Position numbers and translations under genes: made by a program. The notes under the pieces are model-generated. The model did no database searches and was not told where the DNA came from. It saw only the letters and a program-made list of their open reading frames with translations. This document shows, in pieces, positions 12,736-22,152 of a stretch of DNA of 64,000 nucleotides (the stretch's first letter is position 1; each line of letters opens with the position of its first letter). The DNA comes from Salinicola aestuarinus (lineage in GTDB: Bacteria > Pseudomonadota > Gammaproteobacteria > Pseudomonadales > Halomonadaceae): the NCBI RefSeq assembly GCF_003206645.1, contig NZ_PZJP01000015.1:32521-96520 (forward strand), read 5' to 3'.

Positions 12736-14571
12736 ATGTGGCCTTCGTTTTCGCTGAACCGACCGCTGGCGTGGCTCGGTCTTGCCGGGCTCTCCGCGGC
12801 GGTACTCCTGCCGTTGATGGCACTGAGAGCGGCGGCGCTCACGATCGTGGCGATCGCCATGATCGACCTGTGGCGTCAGATCCGAGCCGAGCACGGTCGA
12901 CGCGTGCTGGCAGAGCAGGCGCTCGAGCTCTCGCAGGACGGGCTGATGATCACCAATGCCGATAATCGCATCGTGACGATCAACCCTGCCTTCACGCAGA
13001 TTACCGGCTATCAGTTAGAGGACGTCGCCGGTCTCAATCCGGCCGCGCTCTCCTCGGGCCGCCACGATCGCAGCTTCTACGATCGCTACTGGCAGACCCT
13101 CAAGTCGACCGGCCGCTGGGAAGGCGAGATCTGGAATCAGCGCAAGCATGGCGACCAGTTCCCCGAGTGGCTAAGGGTGCGGGCGTGCTACGACGGCCGC
13201 GGCCGGGCGACGCACTATATCGGGCTCTTCACCGATATCAGCCGGCACAAGGCGCGTGAGCACGATCTCCGACGCATTGGCTTCGAGGACCCGCTGACAG
13301 GGCTTCCCAACCGCCGCCGACTGCATGATCTGCTCGCTTCACGACTGCGTCATCTGCGGGCGGGCGAGGGCCTCGATCTGGCGCTGATCGACATCGACGG
13401 CTTCAAGTCGATCAACGACGGGCTCGGCGTCGACTGCGGCGACCGGCTGCTGGCTCGATTCGGGCAGCGGCTTGCCGCTCAGGTCGCCGGGGGGATTGTC
13501 GGTCGCCTCGGCGGCGACGAGTTCATGGTCATTCGCACCACGACCTTCGAAGACCACGAAGCGTGGGTAGCGGGACTTCGCCAGCACCTGAGCGAGCCGT
13601 TCGAGATCGAAGGCAACTCGCTGCGACTGGGGCTGACCATCGGCAGCTGCCGCGCCCCCGAGGATGGTAATGACGCGGGCGTGCTCTTCCAGCGGCTGGA
13701 GTCCGCGCTCTACAGTGCCAAGCGCCACGGCCGCAATCACGATCGACGCTTTCGGCCCTCCCTCGAAGCCGATGACGACCGCCAGTTGACGATGGTCAAC
13801 GAACTGCACCAGGCGATCGTCAACAATACGCAGCTCGAGGTTCACTATCAGACCCAGCACCGCCTCGACGACGGTGAGATGGTCGGCATGGAGGCGCTGC
13901 TGCGCTGGCGTCATCCCGATTACGGACAGGTCTCTCCGGCCGATTTCATCGCGCTGGCGGAGCGCCACGGCCTGATGCCGGCGCTCGGCAACTGGGTGCT
14001 CGATCAGGTGATCGCCCAGATCGCCAACTGGCGCGCACTCGGTATCGCGATGGTGCCGGTATGGGTCAATATCTCGGCGCTGCAGCTGATTCAGGGCGAC
14101 CTGGAGTCGCGACTGCTGGCGACGCTCAATCAGTACCGGGTGCCGGCTGTGCTGCTCGGCCTGGAGCTGACCGAGTCGGTGCTGCTCGACGAGCGCGCCG
14201 GCGATGTGTCGCCGCGACTGGAAGCGCTGCGGCGTGAGGGGCTGCAGATCGCCATCGACGACTTCGGGACCGGCTACTCGTCGATGGCCTATCTGAAACG
14301 TCTGCCGGTGGACAAGTTGAAACTCGACCGCGAATTCATCCGTGCGCTGCCGTTCGATCATGCCGATGCGGCCATCACCTCGGCGGTACTGGCCATGGCG
14401 CAGGGGCTGCATCTCGACGTGATTGCGGAGGGAGTCGAAACGGTCGAACAGCGTGATTTTCTGTTGGCTCGCGGCTGTCGCCACGTGCAGGGTTTCCTCT
14501 ACGCGCGGCCCGAACCCGCGAATCTCGTCGAGGAGAGGCTCAGCAAGCGCGGCAGCTCCGTGCACGCCTGA
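12736..14571 (+). CDS. PAS-GGDEF-EAL cyclic-di-GMP turnover protein
   Basis: Membrane-anchored signalling protein of 611 residues if started at the ATG at 12736. Two hydrophobic segments (about residues 8-47) are followed by a PAS domain ([18 protein letters not shown]). The GGDEF domain retains RLGGDEF, but I see no RxxD product-inhibition site five residues before it. The EAL domain appears complete: [56 protein letters not shown]. It could therefore both make and degrade c-di-GMP; which dominates cannot be read. The start has a weak SD, and an in-frame GTG at 12511 is unlikely. Confidence 0.88.
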   Translation: MWPSFSLNRPLAWLGLAGLSAAVLLPLMALRAAALTIVAIAMIDLWRQIRAEHGRRVLAEQALELSQDGLMITNADNRIVTINPAFTQITGYQLEDVAGLNPAALSSGRHDRSFYDRYWQTLKSTGRWEGEIWNQRKHGDQFPEWLRVRACYDGRGRATHYIGLFTDISRHKAREHDLRRIGFEDPLTGLPNRRRLHDLLASRLRHLRAGEGLDLALIDIDGFKSINDGLGVDCGDRLLARFGQRLAAQVAGGIVGRLGGDEFMVIRTTTFEDHEAWVAGLRQHLSEPFEIEGNSLRLGLTIGSCRAPEDGNDAGVLFQRLESALYSAKRHGRNHDRRFRPSLEADDDRQLTMVNELHQAIVNNTQLEVHYQTQHRLDDGEMVGMEALLRWRHPDYGQVSPADFIALAERHGLMPALGNWVLDQVIAQIANWRALGIAMVPVWVNISALQLIQGDLESRLLATLNQYRVPAVLLGLELTESVLLDERAGDVSPRLEALRREGLQIAIDDFGTGYSSMAYLKRLPVDKLKLDREFIRALPFDHADAAITSAVLAMAQGLHLDVIAEGVETVEQRDFLLARGCRHVQGFLYARPEPANLVEERLSKRGSSVHA

Positions 14572-14601
14572 GCGTGGGGCGTGTCGCACGCCTCTCGGCT
14601 G

Positions 14602-14641
14602 CCGCCCCGGCCGGCCTGTGACCTCAAGGCCGCCGGGGCGG
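14602..14641. terminator. Hairpin between convergent GGDEF/EAL and photolyase genes
   Basis: Long GC-rich inverted repeat with outer arms CCGCCCCGG / CCGGGGCGG and a second inner pairing GCCT / AGGC. It lies between two convergent stop codons but has no clear T tract on either side. Confidence 0.45.
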
Positions 14642-14643
14642 TC

Positions 14644-16059
14644 TCAGCTCAGGTTCTTGAACGCTTCGAGCGCGCGCTCGCGGGCGCGCTTGTGATCGAC
14701 GATCGCTTGCGGATAGCCGGTGCTTCGTCGCTCGTTGTCGCTTGGCTGGTGGCGGGACTTGCTCGGCAGCTCGGCCAGTTCGGGCACCCACTCGGCGATG
14801 AAGGCGCCGTCCGGGTCAAAGCGCTGTGACTGCGTGGTGGGGTTGAAGATGCGGAAATAGGGCGAGGCGTCGGTGCCGGTGGACGCGGCCCACTGCCAGC
14901 CCCCGTTATTGGACGCAAAGTCGCCATCGACGAGATGATCGAGGAAGAACTGCTCCCCACGACGCCAGTCGATCAGCAGATGCTTGGAGAGGAACATCGC
15001 CGTCACCATCCTCAGACGATTGTGCATCCAGCCGGTAGCGATTAGTTGGCGCATCGCGGCATCCACCAACGGGTAGCCCGTCTTGCCCTTGCACCAGGCG
15101 TCGAAGGCCTCATCGTTCTGGTGCCACTTCAGGTTTTCGGTCTCGAGCTGGAAGGGCCGCCCAATCACCACGCGTGGGAACCCGAACGCGATGTGCTGGT
15201 AGAACTCGCGCCATACCAGCTCATTGACCCAGCTTGTCAGGCCCGCGTCGCCGTCCGCCAGATGCCCGCCGTTGTTCGCCATCACTGCCTGACAGCACTG
15301 ACGATAGGAGATCATGCCGGTCGATAGATAGGCGGAGAGCTCGCTGGTACCGGCGATCGCCGGGAAGTTGCGGTCCTCCTCGTAGCGTTTGCCCCGCGCC
15401 TGAAGGAAGCGCTCGAGCCGGTCGGCAGCGGCTTCCTCGCCCACCGGCCAGCGCTCGTCACCGACGATCGACGATTGATCCTTCTTCGGCAGTGCCGGAA
15501 TCCTGTCGCCCTGTACCCCGGGCTTTTGCTGCTTGTCCGGGACTTCTCGCAGCAGCAGTTGTTCGGCGGTCACTTTCTGGTGCCACGCCTTGGAGAATGG
15601 CGTGAAGACCTTGTAGTACTCATCCTTGCCGGTCAGTAGCGTCCCGGGATCGAAGGCGATCAGGTCGGTGTAATCATGCACGGTGATCCCCGCCTGCTGA
15701 CAATGATCCGTCACCGCCTCGTCACGCCGCCGTTCGTTGAGCACGTATTCACGATTGAAGTGCAGCGTCTGGACCTCGTGCTCCCGGGCGATCTCGAGAA
15801 GTGCCTCGGGGGCAGCGTCGAAATCCTCGATATCTCGATAGAGCAGAGGGATATTCAGCGCGTCGAGCGCCCTTGAGAGCTCGGCAACACCGCGGTGAAT
15901 GAAGGATATCTTGCCGGCGCCGTGGCCGTGATCGCGCCATTGACGGCGCGTCGCGAGAAAGACCCCGATAACGGGGCCTTTCTGCGCAGCGGCGGTCAGT
16001 GCGGTGTTGTCGATCGTACGCAGGTCGTTGCGAAACCAGACCAGTTGAAGCGGGGGCAT
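14644..16059 (-). CDS. phrB: Deoxyribodipyrimidine photolyase (class I CPD photolyase)
   Basis: FAD-dependent enzyme that reverses UV-induced cyclobutane pyrimidine dimers using blue light. The 471-residue product has the N-terminal antenna domain start LQLVWFRNDLRTIDNTAL. The C-terminal FAD-binding region shows WMHNRLRMVTAMFLSKHLL, DWRRGEQFF, and DFASNNGGWQWAASTGTDA, with the DxxxNxGGWQW pattern of class I enzymes. The ATG at 16059 is preferred over an in-frame GTG at 16065 because the SD AAGGA is well spaced only from the ATG. It lies 74 bases downstream of the MerR gene, which probably regulates it. Confidence 0.95.
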   Translation of the reverse strand: MPPLQLVWFRNDLRTIDNTALTAAAQKGPVIGVFLATRRQWRDHGHGAGKISFIHRGVAELSRALDALNIPLLYRDIEDFDAAPEALLEIAREHEVQTLHFNREYVLNERRRDEAVTDHCQQAGITVHDYTDLIAFDPGTLLTGKDEYYKVFTPFSKAWHQKVTAEQLLLREVPDKQQKPGVQGDRIPALPKKDQSSIVGDERWPVGEEAAADRLERFLQARGKRYEEDRNFPAIAGTSELSAYLSTGMISYRQCCQAVMANNGGHLADGDAGLTSWVNELVWREFYQHIAFGFPRVVIGRPFQLETENLKWHQNDEAFDAWCKGKTGYPLVDAAMRQLIATGWMHNRLRMVTAMFLSKHLLIDWRRGEQFFLDHLVDGDFASNNGGWQWAASTGTDASPYFRIFNPTTQSQRFDPDGAFIAEWVPELAELPSKSRHQPSDNERRSTGYPQAIVDHKRARERALEAFKNLS

Positions 16060-16133
16060 GGGCACATCCTTGTGGCCGCTGACCCGGGGCGCTGGCGATC
16101 CGTCAGGGATGCCGGGAAGCGACCCCGTGCGCG

Positions 16134-17054
16134 TCAGCGGGGAGATCTATCAATGAGCGAGCGCAGGCGACTGAGCGCCTGATTCATGTCTTCGCCGAGA
16201 ATATCGACGTCGGTGTTCTCGAAATCACTGGCGCGGATTCGCGCCACCGGCCCGGCCAGACACACCGGTACACCGGACTGCTCCGCCAGACGCGGTAGCT
16301 GGCGGCGGATGACATCACTGCGCTCCGCCTGACCACTGGCCAGCAGTAGCGCTTTGACGCCGAGACGATCCACCGCCATGGGGAACTCACTGAACGGCAG
16401 CTCGCCATCGATGAGCTGAACGCGATAACCCGCCCCCGAGGCGGCGAGTCCGGTGAGCAGTGTCCAAAACCCGCTGGGGTCCTCGGGCAGCTTGGCGACC
16501 AGGATCTCTTCGGCGTTGCTGAGCTGGTTGGCGTGGTAGATCCGCGTCCCGATCCGCGTGCGCAGGAAGGTTTCCAGCAGGCGACGCTGCAGAGAAGCGC
16601 CGAACTGGTCGCCCCAGCGCTCTTCCAGCTGCTCGATCGTCGGCTGCCAGAGTTCGGTGACGCACAGACCGACCGGATAAAGTGCCAGACTCTGATTGAA
16701 CAACGTTTCGATCCGTCCGAGATCGAGGCTATCGACGGCATGGATCAGATGTTGACGCTGGCTGACCCAGTCGCCCATCTGGGGCGCCGGGGTTTCGGCA
16801 TTCTCGGGCTGGTCCAGGAGTTCCCGCACCTGACTCACCGGCACGCCGCGATTCAGCCACTGCAGTATGCGCTCGACGCGTTCGATATCGTCGCGAGCGT
16901 AGAGACGGTGACCTTTTGGTGTGCGCTGTGGACGGATGAGACCGTAACGCCGCTCCCACGCGCGCAACGTCACCGAGTTGACCCCGGTCAGGCGGGACAC
17001 TTCACGGATGGGGTAGAGCGGAGCTGCCGTGGAATCCATAGCGTTATGAGTCAT
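16134..17054 (-). CDS. MerR-family regulator, LitR/CarH/BluR-like
   Basis: 306-residue regulator. The MerR winged helix-turn-helix occupies the N-terminus: YPIREVSRLTGVNSVTLRAW followed by ERRYGLIRPQRTPKGHRLY. A C-terminal region of about 200 residues resembles the B12-binding-type sensor domain of CarH/LitR and BluR proteins. The two motifs that hold adenosylcobalamin in CarH (W-x9-EH and ExHxxG) are not present: the Trp stretch reads WQPTIEQLEERW, and no His follows RIYHANQ. It may thus sense light through a partner, or not at all. The start at 17054 has a perfect SD (AGGAGG, 7-base spacing). The photolyase gene downstream is a typical target of such regulators. Confidence 0.85.
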   Translation of the reverse strand: MTHNAMDSTAAPLYPIREVSRLTGVNSVTLRAWERRYGLIRPQRTPKGHRLYARDDIERVERILQWLNRGVPVSQVRELLDQPENAETPAPQMGDWVSQRQHLIHAVDSLDLGRIETLFNQSLALYPVGLCVTELWQPTIEQLEERWGDQFGASLQRRLLETFLRTRIGTRIYHANQLSNAEEILVAKLPEDPSGFWTLLTGLAASGAGYRVQLIDGELPFSEFPMAVDRLGVKALLLASGQAERSDVIRRQLPRLAEQSGVPVCLAGPVARIRASDFENTDVDILGEDMNQALSRLRSLIDRSPR

Positions 17055-17311
17055 GCAAGTCCTCCTGCGAGGTCTATGCGTGCGCCGAATCGTCGAATCG
17101 GTGGCCAAGAAGATGTAATGAAGTCATCACCGAGACGGCGGCTATCGGGGAATGGGCGCCGCGCGCCAAACGTATTGAACGGCCCTGTCACTGGGTAACC
17201 GTCGCCTTCGCCACGCAAAGTCTCGCTGCTGGCAACCTGGGTAATGCGGGGCTGAAATGCGGGAATGGCGCGTGGTGCAACGAATTCAGTGGGCCAAGGA
17301 TGGCCGATGAG

Positions 17312-17339
17312 GTTGTACATTTCAAGATGCTTGTACAAC
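17312..17339. promoter_or_regulatory. Candidate MerR operator, GTTGTACA-N12-TGTACAAC
   Basis: Perfect 8-bp inverted repeat separated by 12 bases, about 260 bases upstream of merR. MerR-family dimers bind dyads of this kind. The same core recurs at 17736-17743 in front of the divergent gene. Assignment to this MerR protein is inference. Confidence 0.5.
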
Positions 17340-17735
17340 TCGTATGTAATGCAGGATCGGAGGTTTGACGCCACTCGACGCTCGCCGGAGTGTCTCTGAT
17401 CACGGCGCCGCAATCGACAAGCGGTGGGGCTGCCGTCTCGATCCGCGCGGCGGCCCTGGCTGGTTGAAAGCCGTGATCGTCCGATGTCGACGTCCCTGAA
17501 GTCCTGCGCGGTCAATGCCTTAGCCAAGTGCCTGGATCAGGGGCGGCGAGTTTCCGCGCAAGCTAAAAGGGTATCGCTGTCACGCTTGGCGCCAGCGGTC
17601 ACCGCTGGCGGCCAAGCGCTACGTGAATCGCGGCAGCCGCCTAGGCCGCCTCGCCTCACGTGTCGCAGGGGGAGGGCAACGCCGGCTGCCGCGACAAAAC
17701 GACGCTGTCAGTCACGCCTGCTATGGTGTGGCGTA

Positions 17736-17756
17736 TTGTACAACCTGGGTATAACG
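17736..17756 (+). promoter_or_regulatory. TTGTACAA site and TATAAC -10-like box before the SDR gene
   Basis: The palindromic TTGTACAA (17736-17743) is followed after 7 bases by TATAAC (17751-17756), a few bases before the SD GGAGG. The closeness to the start codon suggests an operator overlapping a promoter or leader. No good -35 hexamer is visible, as expected for an activator-dependent promoter. Confidence 0.4.
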
Positions 17757-17768
17757 GAGGGCACGAGC

Positions 17769-18674
17769 ATGCGCTTACTCATCACAGGCGGAACCGGCTT
17801 CGTCGGCAGGCGGCTGGTCGAACGCGCTATCGCCGACGGCCACCAGGTGATGGTGGTGTCGCGAGATCCCGTTGCCGCACGGGAAACCCTTGGCAGCGAG
17901 GTCACGGTGCGCGATAGCGCTGGCGCCTTCGTCGACGACAAGCCTGAAGCGATCGTCAACCTTGCCGGTGAGCCGATCGCGGATCGACGCTGGAGCGACT
18001 CGCAGAAGACGCGTCTGCTCGAATCGCGGCGCCATGCCACGCGAGAAGTGGTCGCACTCTGCGAACAGCTTGCCGCGCAGAACGCGGCGCCGGGCGTGCT
18101 CGTTTCCGGTTCGGCGATGGGCTACTACGGCGATCAGGGCGACCGCGAAGTCACCGAGCAGACACCCCCCCACGACGAGTTCGCGCATCGATTGTGCGAA
18201 ATGTGGGAGCACGAGGCGCACCAGGCCGAAGCCTTCGGCACGCGCGTCGCCTGCATCCGCATCGGCCTGGTGCTCGACGCGGGCGGCGGCACGCTGGCCA
18301 AGATGGCGCCGCCTTTCAAGCTGGGGCTGGGCGGCAAGATCGGCGATGGTCGTCAGTACATGCCGTGGATCCATCGCGAGGATCTGGTGCGGATCATCGA
18401 GTTCCTGCTCGTCCGTGACGATCTCGCCGGGGCGATCAACGCGAGTGCGCCCAACCCGGTCACCAATGCCGGTTTCACCCGCGCCATGGGGCGTCATCTG
18501 CACCGGCCCACGCTATTTTTCATCCCTGGCCCGTTGCTCAAGGCGGCGCTTGGCGAGATGTCACGGCTGCTGCTGACCGGCGCCTGCATGCGCCCCAGGC
18601 GCCTGGAGAACGCCGGTTTCGAGTTTCGCTATCCCACCCTGGACGACGCCCTGGCGGCCATCTTCGGCGACTAG
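17769..18674 (+). CDS. TIGR01777 family SDR / epimerase (YfcH-like)
   Basis: 301-residue NAD(P)-binding protein of unknown substrate. The Rossmann glycine motif GGTGFVGRRL sits at the very N-terminus. Family landmarks follow: VNLAGEPIADRRW, SGSAMGYYGDQGDREV, and PWIHREDLVRIIEFLL. The start at 17769 has SD GGAGG 8 bases upstream. It is divergent from merR-phrB and shares a palindromic upstream motif with them. TIGR01777 genes are often neighbours of photolyase genes in Pseudomonas-type light-response clusters (recalled, not checked), which supports a joint regulon. Confidence 0.88.
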   Translation: MRLLITGGTGFVGRRLVERAIADGHQVMVVSRDPVAARETLGSEVTVRDSAGAFVDDKPEAIVNLAGEPIADRRWSDSQKTRLLESRRHATREVVALCEQLAAQNAAPGVLVSGSAMGYYGDQGDREVTEQTPPHDEFAHRLCEMWEHEAHQAEAFGTRVACIRIGLVLDAGGGTLAKMAPPFKLGLGGKIGDGRQYMPWIHREDLVRIIEFLLVRDDLAGAINASAPNPVTNAGFTRAMGRHLHRPTLFFIPGPLLKAALGEMSRLLLTGACMRPRRLENAGFEFRYPTLDDALAAIFGD

Positions 18675-18751
18675 CCACGATGCGACGCGCACGCGGGTCA
18701 GGGGCGGTCGCTTCCTGGCCCGGACGAGCGTCGACCCGCGGCGCGACGCCC

Positions 18752-21688
18752 TCAGCGCTGGTCGTTGTCGACCGTCACGATCACTCTGACCGCATCGAGG
18801 CGTAGCGATGCGCTCTCGATCGCAGCGTCGAGGGCGTGACGCTCTTCGCGGAGCGCGGCGAGTTCGTCGTCGCGGACCACGTCGTTGTGCCGAGCCAGTG
18901 CCTCGAGGCGTGAGAGCTCGGTATCGAGGGTGTCACGCATGCGCTGCTGCGCCTGTTCCACCAGCGTAGGCAGCTCTCGCAGCGCCTCCTGCTCGCCGCT
19001 GCGCAGAAGCCCCCTGAGCTGATCGTGACGCGACTTCAGCAGCTCCCGAGCCACGCCCTTCTTGACCCGTTGCAGATTGCGCGACAGCCCGCTGAACTTC
19101 ACCTTGTCGGAAAGGTTGGCGCCGCTTTCGTCGAGCAGCACGCGAACGCCGGTATCCGGCAGAAAGCGTGAAAGTTGCAGCGCCTTCGGTGCCGGACAGT
19201 GGGTGCGATAGATCAGCTCGACCATCAGCCGACCGCCGGGAATGCTGGGGTGCCGGAGCAGCGCCAGTGCCGTGTTGCCAAGACTCGACTGCAGCACGCG
19301 CTCGAGTATCGCCGACACCATCGGATGTTCCCAGGAGAGCCGCTGCACATCGTCGCGTGCCAGCGCTCGGGCTCGCGAGTAGGTCGCGGTGAACCCTTCG
19401 TCGCCCTGATTGAGTCCAGGCAGGCTATCGAGCATGTGCGAGCCCGGGGCGAGATGGGTCAAGCCGTTGCCGAGCTCGCGGCTTTCGACGCCGAAGATAT
19501 CCAGCGCCTGGTCAACGTAACGGGGCAGGGCCGTGTCGTTATCCTGCTCGATCACTTCGCGCACGACGGCGTCGGCGCGCTCGTGGCGGCAGGCGTTCCA
19601 CTCCAGCAGGCGATTGCGACCGGCATCGCGCTCCGCGAGCCGGGCGTCGTTGAAGGTGCGGGTCTCATCGATCAGGTCGTCGAGACCGCCGATGTCATCG
19701 AGACTCTCCAGCAGCGAATCGCCGAAGGCTGCCAGTACGTCACCGCCGGCGGCGTGCGGGGCATCGAAGGCGTCCAGACCGTCGCGGTACCAGCGCAGCA
19801 GCGCCGCCGTTGGGCTCTCTTCGATCACCGGGACATGAATGTCGATAGGATGCAGTTGGCCGATCCGATCCAGGCGTCCGATGCGCTGCTCGAGCAGGTC
19901 CGGGTGCCACGGCAGATCGAACATCACCAGATGATGGCAGAACTGGAAGTTGCGGCCCTCGGAGCCGATCTCCGAGCAGATCAGTAGTTGGGTGCCGCCC
20001 TCGTCGTCGGCAAAGGCAGCGGCGGCGCGATCGCGCTCGACCAGGCTCATCCCCTCATGGAACACCGGCGCGTGAATACCGGCACGGACCCGGAGTGCCT
20101 CGGCGAGATCCAGCGCTGTCTGGCGAAAGTGAGCGATCACCAACATCTTGTCGCCACTCCGCGCCTCGAGCTGTTCGATCAGCCAGGTCACGCGGGGGTC
20201 GATCCGCCACCACGGCGTCTCCCGCTGGAGGTCGTCGTCGACGCCGGCGCGATAGGTCGCTTCCGGATAGAGACGCGCCTCGCGGCTGCCCAGTCCCTGG
20301 GTGCCGAGGATCCCCAGCAGCGCTTCGTCTTCCAGCGCCAGCGACGCGAACTGCTCGGCGTAGGCCTCGGGCTGGGGCAGCGTCGAGACGTGCAGGTGGC
20401 GCTCGGGAAAGCCGCCGACATGACGGCGGCTATTACGAAACATCACGCGCCCGGTACCGTGGCGGTCCAGCAGTTGATCGCGCAATTGGCGTCGGGCACT
20501 GGCCCGCTGAGCCTCGTCGCTCTCGGCGTCTATCAGTGTCTCGAGCAGGGCGCGGGAATCGCCGTCGTCGATCACCGCGCGCACCGTCGCCGCGGCGTCT
20601 TCGGAACCTGGCACTCTCTCCAGTGCGTCCACCGCGTCGGCGACGGCGGTGTAGCCCGTCTCCTCCTCGCGGAAGCGCTCGAGATCGTGATAGCGGTCGG
20701 GGTCGAGCAGGCGCAGGCGAGCGAAATGGCTCTCCAGGCCCATCTGTTCCGGCGTCGCGGTGAGCAGCAGCAACCCCTTGCTCAGGCGGGACAGGCGCTC
20801 GACGCAGGCGTAGCCGGGGCCTTCGGCCTCGGCAGACCAGTCGAGGTGGTGTGCCTCATCGACGATCATCAGGTCCCACTCACACGCCTCGGCCTGATGC
20901 TGGCGGCGCGGGTTGGCGAACAGCCACTCCTGGCTCGCCAGAATGCACTGACCGCTCTCGAACGGGTTCTCGTCGCCCCACGCCTCGCTCTGGGATTCGT
21001 CGAGCAGCGTTACCGACAGCGAGAAACGCCGCAACAGTTCGATCAGCCACTGGTGGGTGAGGCTCGCCGGCACCAGGATCAGCGCTCGGCTGGCACGGCC
21101 GGTGAGCAGCAGCCGGTGCAGAATCAGGCCCGCCTCGATGGTCTTGCCCAGGCCGACCTCGTCGGCCAGCAACACCCGCGGAGCATGACGGCGGGAGACC
21201 TCGTCCGCGATGTAGAGCTGGTGTGGCAGCAGATCGATGCGCGGGCCGGCAAGGCCAAGGGCCGGACTCTTGGCGGTGCGCTGATGGTGGTGCAGCGAAC
21301 GATAGCGCAGCTCGAACCAGTCGTTGCGATCCACCTGGCCCGTGAGCAGTCGATCCTGCGCCTGATGAAAGCGCATGCTGTCGGAGAGCTTGGCTTCACT
21401 CAGCGAGGTCGCCTCGCCATCGTCTCGCCGCCCGCGATAGATGACGCAGCCCGCCTGGGTGTCGGTTGACTCCACCGTCAGTTCGACGCCGTCTGCGGAG
21501 AGGATGCGATCGCCCTCGGCGAAGACCACACGGGTCAGCGGTGCATCGCGCACGCTGTAGGTGCGGGTCTCCTGGCTGGCGGTAAAGAGCACGGTCACGC
21601 TGCGGGCGTCGGCGCTCAGAATGGTGCCTAGTCCCAGCTCGGTCTCGCCGTCACTGATCCAGCGCTGGCCGGGAAAGAAATCGCTCAT
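18752..21688 (-). CDS. rapA: RNA polymerase-associated ATPase RapA (HepA)
   Basis: SWI2/SNF2 ATPase that recycles RNA polymerase. The 978-residue product compares with 968 in E. coli. The N-terminal Tudor-like part begins MSDFFPGQRWISDGETELGLG. The helicase core has motif I ADEVGLGKTIEAGL (about residues 175-188), motif II VDEAHHLDW, motif III LLLTATPEQMG, and motifs V-VI CSEIGSEGRNFQFCHHLV and EQRIGRLDRIGQ. The C-terminal RapA-specific region is present (PSIPGGRLMVELIYRTHCPA). The start at 21688 has a GAGG SD. It converges with the SDR gene and appears monocistronic. Confidence 0.96.
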   Translation of the reverse strand: MSDFFPGQRWISDGETELGLGTILSADARSVTVLFTASQETRTYSVRDAPLTRVVFAEGDRILSADGVELTVESTDTQAGCVIYRGRRDDGEATSLSEAKLSDSMRFHQAQDRLLTGQVDRNDWFELRYRSLHHHQRTAKSPALGLAGPRIDLLPHQLYIADEVSRRHAPRVLLADEVGLGKTIEAGLILHRLLLTGRASRALILVPASLTHQWLIELLRRFSLSVTLLDESQSEAWGDENPFESGQCILASQEWLFANPRRQHQAEACEWDLMIVDEAHHLDWSAEAEGPGYACVERLSRLSKGLLLLTATPEQMGLESHFARLRLLDPDRYHDLERFREEETGYTAVADAVDALERVPGSEDAAATVRAVIDDGDSRALLETLIDAESDEAQRASARRQLRDQLLDRHGTGRVMFRNSRRHVGGFPERHLHVSTLPQPEAYAEQFASLALEDEALLGILGTQGLGSREARLYPEATYRAGVDDDLQRETPWWRIDPRVTWLIEQLEARSGDKMLVIAHFRQTALDLAEALRVRAGIHAPVFHEGMSLVERDRAAAAFADDEGGTQLLICSEIGSEGRNFQFCHHLVMFDLPWHPDLLEQRIGRLDRIGQLHPIDIHVPVIEESPTAALLRWYRDGLDAFDAPHAAGGDVLAAFGDSLLESLDDIGGLDDLIDETRTFNDARLAERDAGRNRLLEWNACRHERADAVVREVIEQDNDTALPRYVDQALDIFGVESRELGNGLTHLAPGSHMLDSLPGLNQGDEGFTATYSRARALARDDVQRLSWEHPMVSAILERVLQSSLGNTALALLRHPSIPGGRLMVELIYRTHCPAPKALQLSRFLPDTGVRVLLDESGANLSDKVKFSGLSRNLQRVKKGVARELLKSRHDQLRGLLRSGEQEALRELPTLVEQAQQRMRDTLDTELSRLEALARHNDVVRDDELAALREERHALDAAIESASLRLDAVRVIVTVDNDQR

Positions 21689-21835
21689 GGTGCCTCGGTG
21701 GTGTTGTCGCTGCGGGGACGCTTGGGCGAGGCATTCTAGCGTAAAGCGCAGGTCGCCTTAAGCGCCGTTGCGCGGTTCGAAGATGCCGGCGTTGAAGGCT
21801 ACACTGCCCGCTCGATGAACAGAGGGGCCAGAGGC

Positions 21836-22057
21836 ATGGCAAGAGGACAGAGCGATCCGCTGCGGCGGGTGGCAATCGCGAGTCAGGCGGCGGGGTTCAT
21901 CACGATCATCGCGCTGGAGACCTGGCTCGGCGACGCGGCGCGTCCGTGGCAGGGCGTGACGCTGGGGTTGATGCTGGCGGCTGCGGCGCTGCTCGCCCTG
22001 GCGCGGCGCTATCGCCGCAACCGGCGGCTGCGTGAGGCGCCACTCGACGACGAATGA
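21836..22057 (+). CDS. Small two-helix membrane protein
   Basis: Unrecognised 73-residue protein: a basic N-terminus, two hydrophobic segments (about 13-30 and 37-55), then an Arg-rich, acidic-ending tail (RRYRRNRRLREAPLDDE), so both ends would lie on the same side of the inner membrane. The ATG at 21836 is preferred because CAGAGGGGCCAGAGG precedes it as SD. An in-frame ATG at 21815 would lie close to a likely transcription start and lacks an SD. It faces away from rapA; function unknown. Confidence 0.6.
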   Translation: MARGQSDPLRRVAIASQAAGFITIIALETWLGDAARPWQGVTLGLMLAAAALLALARRYRRNRRLREAPLDDE

Positions 22058-22152
22058 CGCCGCCATGAAGCCCTCGGCGGCGTCTAGGGGCGCAGAGTAG
22101 CGTTGGGGGCAATCGATCCGGGAGCGTATCGGCTGCCAGGCCAGCGCCGGGA

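Larger units (their letters stand above)
17055..17768. other. 714-bp divergent intergenic region between merR and the TIGR01777 gene
   Basis: No convincing gene found. It contains an 8-N12-8 palindrome (17312-17339), a second palindromic TTGTACAA just upstream of the SDR gene (17736-17743), and the 11-mer CAACCTGGGTA twice (17233-17243 and 17741-17751). The stretch 17580-17640 holds a hairpin-like GCCAGCGGTCACCGCTGGC. It is long for this compact window and looks regulatory, possibly with a decayed gene. Confidence 0.5.

Noticed and set aside
19988..21469. 493-codon open frame on the plus strand
   Set aside because: Shadow of rapA on the opposite strand; composition typical of GC-rich antisense frames.
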